This document shows, piece after piece, positions 8,696-15,783 of a stretch of 64,000 nt of DNA. The notes beneath the pieces are model-generated. The model saw only the letters and a list, made by a program, of their open reading frames with translations. It did not search any database and was not told where the DNA came from. The position numbers and the translations under genes are program-made. Source of the DNA: Streptomyces sp. ISL-94 (GTDB taxonomy: Bacteria > Actinomycetota > Actinomycetes > Streptomycetales > Streptomycetaceae); NCBI RefSeq assembly GCF_018614075.1, contig NZ_JAGGOZ010000063.1, forward strand, positions 1 to 64,000. Reading direction: 5' to 3'. Position 1 is the stretch's first letter. Every line of letters starts with the position of its first letter.

Positions 8696-10027
8696 TCAGA
8701 GGCCCTTTGCGGTCGGTTCAAGGATCGCGACGCACTCGACATGGTGGGTCATCGGGAACAGGTCGAAGACGCGCAGCGTGCGGACCTTGTAGCCGTTTTC
8801 TTTGAAGTAGCCGAGGTCGCGGGCGAGGGCCGCCGGGTCGCAGGCCACGTAGGCGATGCGGCGGGCGGAGAGGCCCGCGATGTGGCGGACCGTCTGCTTG
8901 CCGGCGCCCGCGCGGGGCGGGTCCAGGACGACCAGGTCGCACTCGGTGATGCCGGTCTTCGGGAGGATCTGCTCGACCTTGCCCTGTTCGATGCGGACCC
9001 GGGGGAAGTCGGCCAGGTTGTGCCGGGCGTCTTCGACGGCGCGCTTCGTGGACTCGATTCCGAGCACCGCGCCCGTGTCGCCGAGGCGCTCCGCCAGCGC
9101 GCCCGCGAAAATGCCGACGCCGCAGTAGAGGTCGAGGGCCATCTCGCCCTTGCGCGGCATCAGGCCCTGCATGACGGCCTTGATCAGGGTGTCGGCGGCC
9201 TGCGGGTGGACCTGCCAGAAGCCGCCCATGCCGACCCGGTAGGTGCGGCCGTCCGCGCGCTCGCGTACGAAGGGGCGGCCGTGGACGCGGTGGACACCGC
9301 CGTCCTTCTCCTCGACGCGGAGGACCGAGACCGGCTTGTCCAGCTCCACGAGGGGAAGGCGGCCGCCGGGGCGCGGGGTGAGGACGACCTGGCGGTCGCC
9401 CGAGCCGGAGGCGGCGATGGCCTCGACGGACGCCATCTGGGGCCAGTCCTGCTTCTCGATGCCCAGCTCGCTGACGCCCGGCGCCGCGATCATGCAGTGG
9501 TCGATCAGCTCGATGTCGTGCGAGCGGTGCTTGCGCAGGCCTGCGTTGCCGTCCTCGTCGATGGCGAACTGGACCCGGGTGCGCCACTGCGGGACCTGGC
9601 CCGCCGGGAGCTTGTCCCCCTCGGCCGGCATGACGGTGCCGTCCCAGCCGGCCTCCTCCGGCGTGAGCCCGGCGAGCCGCTTCAGCTGCTCGGCGACGAC
9701 CTCGCCCTTGAGCCGGCGCTGGGCACCGGGCTTGGCGTGCTGCCAGTCGCAGCCGCCGCACTTGCCGGGACCGGCGTACGGGCACGGGGCCTCGACGCGG
9801 TCCTTGGAGGCGTCCAGCACCGTGATCGCGTCGGCGCGCAGGTAGCGGGAGTCCACGTCGCCCTCGGTGACCTTCGCGACGACCTTCTCGCCGGGCAGGG
9901 TGTGGCGGACGAACAGGACCCGGCCGTCGGCGGTGCGGGCGATGCAGTGCCCGCCGTGCGCGACGGGGCCGACCTCGACCTCGTACTCCTCCCCGACCAG
10001 TGACTGCTTCTCGTTCTGCTCGGTCAT
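8696..10027 (-). CDS. TRAM-domain class I SAM-dependent RNA methyltransferase (TrmA/RlmD family)
   Basis: A 443-residue protein with an N-terminal TRAM RNA-binding domain (GEEYEVEVGPVAHGGHCIAR). An Fe-S-type cysteine set follows (Cys of CPYAGPGKCGGCDWQH, then a later Cys in IDHCMIA). The Rossmann methyltransferase has LDLYCGVGIFA as its SAM motif, LDPPRAGAGK, and the catalytic VACDPAALARD. The family makes 5-methyluridine in tRNA or 23S rRNA; the four cysteines suggest the RlmD-like branch. Its start codon lies just downstream of the KimA-like gene on the same strand. Its 3' end is duplicated in degenerate form at 5542-5608. Confidence 0.92.
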   Translation of the reverse strand: MTEQNEKQSLVGEEYEVEVGPVAHGGHCIARTADGRVLFVRHTLPGEKVVAKVTEGDVDSRYLRADAITVLDASKDRVEAPCPYAGPGKCGGCDWQHAKPGAQRRLKGEVVAEQLKRLAGLTPEEAGWDGTVMPAEGDKLPAGQVPQWRTRVQFAIDEDGNAGLRKHRSHDIELIDHCMIAAPGVSELGIEKQDWPQMASVEAIAASGSGDRQVVLTPRPGGRLPLVELDKPVSVLRVEEKDGGVHRVHGRPFVRERADGRTYRVGMGGFWQVHPQAADTLIKAVMQGLMPRKGEMALDLYCGVGIFAGALAERLGDTGAVLGIESTKRAVEDARHNLADFPRVRIEQGKVEQILPKTGITECDLVVLDPPRAGAGKQTVRHIAGLSARRIAYVACDPAALARDLGYFKENGYKVRTLRVFDLFPMTHHVECVAILEPTAKGL

Positions 10028-10126
10028 GGTGGGGAGACTCCAAAGTCATGGAAAAAGAAGAAAGGAACGGCCGGACGACCGACCCACCAGTTTACGTGGA
10101 TCCCGTCCGGCCGTTCGCCAACCGGG

Positions 10127-12181
10127 TCAGCCCTTCGCGGCGGGGTCCTTGGGGGCCCGCGCGGTGTTCACCGGACCGCGGCGCACCGCGCCCGGAGCGT
10201 TCCACTCCTGGCGCTTCTTGGCCCGCTTCTTCGCGATCTCCGAGGACTCCAGCTGGTAGGGCACCGAGGTGACCATCACACCGGGCGTGAAGAGCAGCCG
10301 GCCCTTGAGCCGCAGCGCGCTCTGGTTGTGCAGGACGTGCTCGTACCAGCGTCCGACGACGTACTCGGGGATGTAGACGCTGACCGCGTCGCGCGGGTTC
10401 TCGCTGCGCAGGCCCTTGACGTACTCCACCACCGGGCGGGTGATCTCGCGGTAGGGCGAGTCGAGGATCTTGAGCGGAACGTTGATCCCGCGCCGCTCCC
10501 ACTCGTCCCTCAGGGCCTTGGTCTCGGCCGGGTCGACGCTGATGCTCAGCGCCTCCAGGGTGTCCGAGCGGGTCAGCTTGGCGAAGGCCAGGGCCCGCAG
10601 GGTGGGCTTGTGGACCTTGGAGACCAGGACGATGGAGTGGACCCGCGAGGGCCGGATGCTGTCCTCGGAGGGGCCCTCAGCGGCGGCGATCTCGGAGGCG
10701 ACCCGGTCGTAGTGCTTGCGGATCGCGGTCATCGTTCCGTAGAAGATCACCATGCCGAGCAGGGCGACCCACGCGCCGTGCGTGAACTTGGTGGCGAGGA
10801 CGACGACCAGGACCAGGCCGGTGAAGAAGGCGCCGAAGGTGTTGATGGCCCGGGAGCGGATCATCTTGCGGCGCACCGCCTGGTCCCGCTCGGCCTTCAG
10901 GTGCCGGTTCCAGTGCCGGACCATGCCGATCTGGCTGAGGGTGAAGGAGACGAAGACGCCGACGATGTAGAGCTGGATCAGCTTGGTCGAGTCCGCGTCG
11001 TAGATCCACACGAGCAGGATGGCCGCGCCCGCCAGCAGCACGATGCCGTTGGAGAAGGCGAGCCGGTCGCCGCGGGTGTGCAGCTGGCGCGGCAGGTAGC
11101 GGTCCTGGGCGAGGATCGAGCCGAGCAGCGGGAAGCCGTTGTAGGCGGTGTTGGCGGCCAGGAACAGCACCAGCGCGGTGGCGGTCGCCAGGACGATGAA
11201 GAGGAAGCTGCCGCTGCCGAAGACGGCCTCGGCGACCTGCGAGATCACCGGGTTCTGGACGTACCCGGAACCGACCGGGGTGCCGTTCTGCAGCAGGTCG
11301 ACGGCCGGCTTCTCGGCCATCCGCACGTTGGTGGTCATGGCCAGGCCGATGATGCCGCAGAACATGGTGACGGCCAGGCCGCCCATGAGCGCGAGGGTGG
11401 TCGCCGCGTTCCTGCTCTTGGGCTTGCGGAACGCGGGGACGCCGTTGCTGATCGCCTCGACGCCGGTGAGTGCGGCACAGCCCGAGGAGAAGGCCCTGAG
11501 CAGCAGGAAGACCAGCGCGAAGCCGGCCAGGCCCTGGTGCTCGGCCTTGATCTCGAAATCGGCCGTGGGTGCCTTCATGGTCTCGTCGAGGACGATTCCC
11601 CGCCAGGCACCCCAGGCGATCATGATGAAAACGCCCGCGACGAACACGTACGTCGGAATGGCGAAGAGCTTTCCGGACTCCTTGACGCCGCGCAGATTCA
11701 TCAGCGTAAGGAGAAGGATCATGGCAATGGCCGAGAGCACTTTGTGCTCCACGACGAAGTCCACGGCCGAGCCGAGGTTCTCGACTCCGGAGGCGATCGA
11801 GACCGCGACCGTCAGGACATAGTCGACGAGCAGGGCGCTCGCCACGGTGAGACCGGCTTTGGGCCCGAGGTTGGTGTTGGCGACCTCGTAGTCACCGCCG
11901 CCGCTCGGGTAGGCGTGGACGTTCTGCCGGTAGGAGGCGACCACGGTGAACATCAGCACGACGACCGCGACGGCGATCCAGGGGCTGAAGTGGTACGCCG
12001 ACACACCCGCGATCGACAGGACCAGCAGCACCTCGCCCGGGGCATATGCCACCGAGGAGAGCGGGTCGGAGGCGAAGACGGGAAGGGCGATCCGCTTGGG
12101 GAGGAGTGTTTCTCCGAGGCGGTCGCTGCGCAGCGCCCTGCCGATCAGGATCCGTTTGGGCACGTCGGTCAGTTTGGACAC
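10127..12181 (-). CDS. APC-family permease of the KimA K+ transporter type
   Basis: A 684-residue membrane protein. It begins KRILIGRALRSDRLGETLLP, continues with ALPVFASDPLSSVAYAPGEVLL and the YPSGGGDYEVANTNLG segment, has about 12 transmembrane stretches, and ends in a soluble domain of about 170 residues. These features match KimA (YdaO)-type high-affinity potassium importers rather than amino-acid permeases, although the family is often annotated as APC permease. In firmicutes KimA is inhibited by c-di-AMP at its C-terminal domain. The divergent neighbours are two RCK proteins of Trk/Ktr systems, which supports a role in potassium homeostasis. Confidence 0.8.
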   Translation of the reverse strand: MSKLTDVPKRILIGRALRSDRLGETLLPKRIALPVFASDPLSSVAYAPGEVLLVLSIAGVSAYHFSPWIAVAVVVLMFTVVASYRQNVHAYPSGGGDYEVANTNLGPKAGLTVASALLVDYVLTVAVSIASGVENLGSAVDFVVEHKVLSAIAMILLLTLMNLRGVKESGKLFAIPTYVFVAGVFIMIAWGAWRGIVLDETMKAPTADFEIKAEHQGLAGFALVFLLLRAFSSGCAALTGVEAISNGVPAFRKPKSRNAATTLALMGGLAVTMFCGIIGLAMTTNVRMAEKPAVDLLQNGTPVGSGYVQNPVISQVAEAVFGSGSFLFIVLATATALVLFLAANTAYNGFPLLGSILAQDRYLPRQLHTRGDRLAFSNGIVLLAGAAILLVWIYDADSTKLIQLYIVGVFVSFTLSQIGMVRHWNRHLKAERDQAVRRKMIRSRAINTFGAFFTGLVLVVVLATKFTHGAWVALLGMVIFYGTMTAIRKHYDRVASEIAAAEGPSEDSIRPSRVHSIVLVSKVHKPTLRALAFAKLTRSDTLEALSISVDPAETKALRDEWERRGINVPLKILDSPYREITRPVVEYVKGLRSENPRDAVSVYIPEYVVGRWYEHVLHNQSALRLKGRLLFTPGVMVTSVPYQLESSEIAKKRAKKRQEWNAPGAVRRGPVNTARAPKDPAAKG

Positions 12182-12298
12182 GGAGAGGATCGTAAGCGTT
12201 CGAAATCAGGCTGACGAACCCCCCACCCCCTCACACTGCAATCCCGTCGCAATTCCTCCCCGACTGGACCCCGACTGGACCCCGGCTGCACCACAAGA

Positions 12299-12314
12299 GG
12301 TCACACTGGTGACC
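12299..12314. promoter_or_regulatory. Palindrome in the divergent kimA-like/RCK promoter region
   Basis: GGTCAC and GTGACC (12299-12304, 12309-12314) form a 6+4+6 palindrome in the 231-base gap between the two divergent potassium genes. A direct repeat GACTGGACCCC lies upstream at about 12264-12285. It is a plausible operator. I see no full c-di-AMP riboswitch in the gap. Confidence 0.3.
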
Positions 12315-12412
12315 GCCCGTGTGTAGCTTGGGCCATGGTCTGAGACCCTGTTAAGCCAGAGCATGCAATGAGGCTGGGAACCAGCGAGTCGCTGACAGCC
12401 GGAAGGACGGCC

Positions 12413-13081
12413 GTGCACATCGTCATCATGGGCTGCGGAAGAGTGGGCTCCGCCCTCGCCCAGACCCTGGAACAGCAGGGGCATACAGTCGCCGTCGTCG
12501 ACCAGGACCCCACCGCGTTCCGCCGGCTGGGAGCCGGATTCGGCGGTCGCCGCGTCACCGGGGTCGGCTTCGACCAGGACACCCTCCGGGAAGCCGGAAT
12601 CGAGGACGCGGGCGCCTTCGCCGCCGTCAGCAGCGGTGACAATTCCAACATCATCGCCGCCCGCGTGGCCCGCGAGATGTTCGGCGTCGAGAACGTCGCC
12701 GCCCGTATCTACGACCCCAAGCGCGCCGAGGTCTACCAGCGCCTCGGCATCCCGACGGTCGCCACCGTGCGGTGGACCGCCGACCAGATGCTGCGCCGGC
12801 TGCTGCCGTCGGGCTCCGAGCCGCTGTGGCGCGACCCGAGCGGCGGCGTCCAGCTCGCCGAGGTGCACACCTCCGCCGCCTGGATCGGGCACAAGGTCAG
12901 CCGGCTCCAGGAGGAGACCGGCGTCCGGGTCGCCTTCCTCACCCGCCTGGGCGAGGCCATGCTGCCCACGTCTGCGACGGTCCTCCAGGAGGGCGACCTC
13001 GTCCACGTGATGATGCGCACGGACGAGATCGACAAGGTGGAGGCGTCCTTCGCCGAGGGGCCTGAGGAGGCACACGCATGA
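12413..13081 (+). CDS. TrkA-type RCK protein (K+ uptake regulatory subunit), first of pair
   Basis: A 222-residue protein. The N-terminal Rossmann RCK_N domain starts VIMGCGRVGSALA and contains the NAD-contacting acidic strand end (VVDQDP); a C-terminal RCK_C domain follows (HTSAAWIGHKVSRL...EGDLVHVMM). GTG 12413 is chosen because GGAAGG lies six bases upstream and the Rossmann fold starts immediately. The family gates Trk/Ktr potassium channels through NAD(H) or ATP. The stop overlaps the next start (ATGA), and the divergent neighbour is a KimA-like transporter. No Trk/Ktr membrane subunit is seen nearby, so these proteins may act on a distant channel or on the KimA-like protein. Confidence 0.88.
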   Translation: MHIVIMGCGRVGSALAQTLEQQGHTVAVVDQDPTAFRRLGAGFGGRRVTGVGFDQDTLREAGIEDAGAFAAVSSGDNSNIIAARVAREMFGVENVAARIYDPKRAEVYQRLGIPTVATVRWTADQMLRRLLPSGSEPLWRDPSGGVQLAEVHTSAAWIGHKVSRLQEETGVRVAFLTRLGEAMLPTSATVLQEGDLVHVMMRTDEIDKVEASFAEGPEEAHA

Positions 13082-13740
13082 GGGTCGCGATCGCCGGGGC
13101 AGGCGCGGTGGGACGTTCCATCGCGGGCGAACTGCTCGAGAACGGCCACGAGGTGCTCCTGGTCGACAAGGCCCCGACCGCCATCTCGGTGGAGCGGGTG
13201 CCGCAGGCCGAGTGGCTGCTGGCCGACGCCTGCGAGATCACCTCGCTGGACGAGGCGGCGCTCCAGCGCTGCAACGTCGTCATCGCGGCCACCGGCGACG
13301 ACAAGGTCAACCTGGTCGTCTCCCTGCTGGCCAAGACCGAGTACGGCGTCCCGCGCGTCGTGGCCCGCGTCAACAACCCCAAGAACGAATGGCTCTTCAA
13401 CGAGTCCTGGGGCGTTGACGTCGCGGTCTCCACGCCGCGCCTGATGTCGGCCCTGGTCGAGGAGGCCGTCAGCGTCGGCGACCTGGTACGGCTGCTGCGC
13501 TTCAGCCACGGAGACGCCAACCTCGTCGAGCTGACCCTCCCGCCCGACTCCTCGGTCGCGGGCACCCAGCTCAGCGAGATCACCTGGCCCGAGGACACCT
13601 CCCTGGTCACCATCATCCGCGGCAACCGGGTCCTGACTCCGCACGCCGAGGAGACCCTGGAGCCTGGCGACGAGCTCCTCTTCGTCGCCGCACAGGCCCG
13701 CGAGGAACAACTGGAAGTCCTCCTCCAGGCCCGCCGATAG
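13078..13740 (+). CDS. TrkA-type RCK protein, second of pair
   Basis: A 220-residue RCK protein beginning RVAIAGAGAVGRSIAGELLE, a GxGxxG Rossmann loop, with the acidic residue of VDKAP at the end of strand 2 and a C-terminal RCK_C domain. It is coupled to the previous gene by ATGA. Such pairs (CeoB/CeoC or TrkA types) are common in actinobacteria and probably form heteromeric gating rings. A very strong terminator hairpin follows at 13868-13907. Confidence 0.88.
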   Translation: MRVAIAGAGAVGRSIAGELLENGHEVLLVDKAPTAISVERVPQAEWLLADACEITSLDEAALQRCNVVIAATGDDKVNLVVSLLAKTEYGVPRVVARVNNPKNEWLFNESWGVDVAVSTPRLMSALVEEAVSVGDLVRLLRFSHGDANLVELTLPPDSSVAGTQLSEITWPEDTSLVTIIRGNRVLTPHAEETLEPGDELLFVAAQAREEQLEVLLQARR

Positions 13741-13768
13741 CCTCCCGGCTGGGCACGCGGGGCAATCC

Positions 13769-13824
13769 CAGCCTCGCCGGCGCTTGAGGCGTGGGGGTCC
13801 CCCCGGACGGAGTCTGGGGGGAGG
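13769..13824. repeat. Intergenic repeat, copy 1
   Basis: This stretch (core CGCCGGCGCTTGAGGCG, then CCCGGACGGAGTCTGGG) recurs at 21058-21124 with small changes. Both copies lie right after a stop codon in convergent gaps. It resembles the GC-rich intergenic repeats scattered through Streptomyces chromosomes. A small hairpin, CTGGGG/CCCCAG, follows at 13827-13843. Confidence 0.6.
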
Positions 13825-13867
13825 GCCTGGGGCGGAGCCCCAGCGGCGGCGCCGCACCTGCGACACA

Positions 13868-13907
13868 CGAGGGGCGGGGGTGACCAGCCGGTCACCCCCG
13901 CCCCTCG
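13868..13907. terminator. Strong bidirectional terminator
   Basis: Two perfect 18-base complementary arms, 13868-13885 and 13890-13907, with a 4-base AGCC loop lie between the convergent RCK gene (plus) and the DUF3159 gene (minus), 10 bases from the latter's stop. Confidence 0.85.
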
Positions 13908-13916
13908 GTCGCTCCG

Positions 13917-14648
13917 TCAGGCCTTGCGCTTCCCAGCGGCAGCGGCCTCGGCGGCCTCCCTGGCCTCCCACTCCGCGATCACATCGATCGGCGGCGGCGC
14001 CTTCGCCAGGAACACCCACGTGAAGTACACCGCCAGCACCATCGGCGGCAGCTTCAGCGCGATCAGCACCCAGCCCAGCTGCGTCGCGTCACCCCACCAG
14101 TACAGCGGAAACAGGATCGCGTACTTGGCGAGGAAGATGAGCCCCCAGGCCAGGCTGGCCTTGGTGTAGGCCTTCTTGCGCCCGGGGTTGCGCGTCCGCC
14201 AGGACAGGTTCTCCTTGAACACCGGCCCGAGGATCACCCCCAGCAGCGGGAACCCCACCAGCGCCGAGATCGTGAAGGCGGCGCCCAGGCAGACCCCGTA
14301 GAGCATGCCCGGCAGGTAGAAGCCCTTCGGGTCGCCCGTGAACAGGGCGAAGGCCACGCCCACGCCCACGCCGACGACCCCGCTGAAGGCGTGCTTCACC
14401 GTGTCCTTGCGCAGCAGCCGCACGATCACCAGCAGGACCGCGACCGCGCCCGCCGCGATGGCGGACATCTTCACGTCCTTGTTGATCGTGTAGATCATGA
14501 CGAAGAGCAGCCCGGGGAGCATCGTCTCCACGGTGCCCCGGATGCCCCCGAAGGCGTCGAACAGCGCCGCCTGCGTCACCGCCTTGTGGTCCTCGGAGGG
14601 AGCCGCGGCGGGGTCCGGCGGGGTGGTCGGTTTGTCGAATGACGTCAC
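13917..14648 (-). CDS. DUF3159 family membrane protein
   Basis: A 243-residue protein with a soluble, Pro/Asp-rich N-terminus and about six transmembrane segments (for example LPGLLFVMIYTINKDVKMSA and GLIFLAKYAILFPLYWWG). This matches the actinobacterial DUF3159 family, whose function is not established. It follows a small OB-fold protein gene on the same strand with a 3-base gap, so the two are probably co-transcribed. Many Streptomyces carry the same pair next to potassium and Kdp genes. Confidence 0.8.
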   Translation of the reverse strand: MTSFDKPTTPPDPAAAPSEDHKAVTQAALFDAFGGIRGTVETMLPGLLFVMIYTINKDVKMSAIAAGAVAVLLVIVRLLRKDTVKHAFSGVVGVGVGVAFALFTGDPKGFYLPGMLYGVCLGAAFTISALVGFPLLGVILGPVFKENLSWRTRNPGRKKAYTKASLAWGLIFLAKYAILFPLYWWGDATQLGWVLIALKLPPMVLAVYFTWVFLAKAPPPIDVIAEWEAREAAEAAAAGKRKA

Positions 14649-14651
14649 CGG

Positions 14652-15071
14652 TCAATGCTCCTGTCCGAGCGGGCGGAGTTCGTACTTCGGGTTGAAGAGC
14701 ACCCGACGGCCGTGGGTCATGGAGATGCGCCCTGAGGCGATCATGCGGCGACCGGGCTCGATTCCCACGATCGAGCGACGCCCGAGCCAGACGACGTCCA
14801 GCCCGGCGGAGCCGTCGAACAGCTCCGCCTCCAGGGCGGGCACGCCCGCCCGCGGCCGCAGGGTCACGGTACGCAAGGTCCCGGTCACCTTGACTATCTG
14901 GCGGTCGTGGCAGTCGCAGATCCGCGTGCACCCCGCGGCTTCTGCGTCCTCCTGCAGCTCCGCCGAATGCAGCTCCTCCTGCGAGGTGGACAGCCGCTCG
15001 ATCATCCGGCGGAACCGGCCCGCCGGCCGGGCCGGCTTCGCGGGCTTCTCGGGACGCGGTTCAGCACTCAT
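14652..15071 (-). CDS. OB-fold nucleic-acid-binding protein
   Basis: A 139-residue protein with a basic, Pro/Lys-rich start (PRPEKPAKPARPAGRFRRM) and a C-terminal OB-fold-like strand set (IVKVTGTLRTVTLRP...LEAELFDGSAGLDVVWLGRR...RRMIASGRI). The fold is the one seen in RecG and aspartyl-tRNA synthetase anticodon domains. It is conserved in actinobacteria upstream of DUF3159 proteins. Its molecular role is unknown; nucleic-acid binding is inferred from the fold. Confidence 0.75.
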   Translation of the reverse strand: MSAEPRPEKPAKPARPAGRFRRMIERLSTSQEELHSAELQEDAEAAGCTRICDCHDRQIVKVTGTLRTVTLRPRAGVPALEAELFDGSAGLDVVWLGRRSIVGIEPGRRMIASGRISMTHGRRVLFNPKYELRPLGQEH

Positions 15072-15096
15072 AACAGGAAGCGTACCGGCGCGCCCG

Positions 15097-15783
15097 CTAC
15101 CTCTCGAAGCGGTATCCCATGCCCGGTTCGGTGATGAAGTGCCGCGGATGCGAGGGGTCCGCCTCCAGTTTGCGCCGCAGCTGCGCCATGTAGACCCGCA
15201 GGTAGTTCGTCTCGGTGCCGTACGAGGGTCCCCACACCTCCTGGAGCAGCTGCTTCTGGCTGACCAGCTTGCCGCTGTTGCGGACCAGGACCTCCAGGAG
15301 GTGCCACTCGGTGGGCGTGAGCCGTATGTCGCGGCCCTCGCGCACGGCCTTCTTGGCGGCCAGGTCCACCGAGAAGTCCTCGGTCTCCACGATCACCTCG
15401 TCCCCGCCCGGGCCGGCGACCGGCTCGGCCCGGCGGACGGCGGCGCGCAGCCGGGCCAGCAGCTCGTCCATGCCGAAGGGCTTGGTGACGTAGTCGTCGG
15501 CGCCCGCGTCCAGGGCCTCGACCTTCTCGTCGGAGGTGTGGCGGGCGGACAGGACGAGGATCGGTACGCGGGTCCAGCCGCGCAGGCCCCTGATCACCTC
15601 GATCCCGTCCATGTCGGGGAGGCCGAGGTCCAGGACGACCACGTCGGGGTGGCGGGCGGCGGCCAGCTCCAGGGCGCTCGCTCCGTCGGCGGCCGCGTCG
15701 ACCTCGTACTTGCGCGCCTTCAGATTGATCACGAGGGCTCGGACGATCTGCGGCTCGTCTTCCACCACGAGCACCCGGGTCAT
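15097..15783 (-). CDS. kdpE: Response regulator KdpE
   Basis: A 228-residue OmpR-type regulator. The receiver domain begins VLVVEDEPQI, has the phospho-acceptor aspartate in DVVVLDLGLPDMDG, and ends KPFGMDELLAR. A winged-helix DNA-binding domain ends TEPGMGYRFER. It is coupled by ATGA to the KdpD gene upstream, so the pair forms the KdpDE two-component system that senses potassium limitation or turgor. No kdpFABC operon lies in this window, so the targets are elsewhere. Confidence 0.92.
   Translation of the reverse strand: MTRVLVVEDEPQIVRALVINLKARKYEVDAAADGASALELAAARHPDVVVLDLGLPDMDGIEVIRGLRGWTRVPILVLSARHTSDEKVEALDAGADDYVTKPFGMDELLARLRAAVRRAEPVAGPGGDEVIVETEDFSVDLAAKKAVREGRDIRLTPTEWHLLEVLVRNSGKLVSQKQLLQEVWGPSYGTETNYLRVYMAQLRRKLEADPSHPRHFITEPGMGYRFER

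Larger units (their letters stand above)
5639..8701. mobile_element. Candidate decayed integrated element next to the methyltransferase 3' end
   Basis: An 11-base direct repeat, GCAGGTCAGAG, lies at 5639-5649 and at 8691-8701; the right copy spans the stop codon of the methyltransferase gene. Just inside the ends is an imperfect inverted repeat (5682-5698 and 8661-8677). All three genes between are broken: an MFS fragment, a SpoIIE-type phosphatase fragment and a frameshifted winged-helix gene. No integrase or transposase is recognisable, so the element, if real, is a relic. The boundaries rest only on these short repeats. Confidence 0.35.

Noticed and set aside
8696..10003. Long plus-strand open frame opposite the RNA methyltransferase
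   Set aside because: It is a mirror frame of a confident gene, with Asp/Val/Ala/Gly-rich low-complexity sequence and no domain.
10328..12214. 628-codon plus-strand frame opposite the KimA-like gene
   Set aside because: Antisense shadow of a membrane protein gene in GC-rich DNA; its acidic composition is an artefact of the complement.
12181..12413. c-di-AMP (ydaO) riboswitch upstream of the KimA-like gene
   Set aside because: The gap is short and I could not trace the conserved pseudo-symmetric core, only a small palindrome and a direct repeat.
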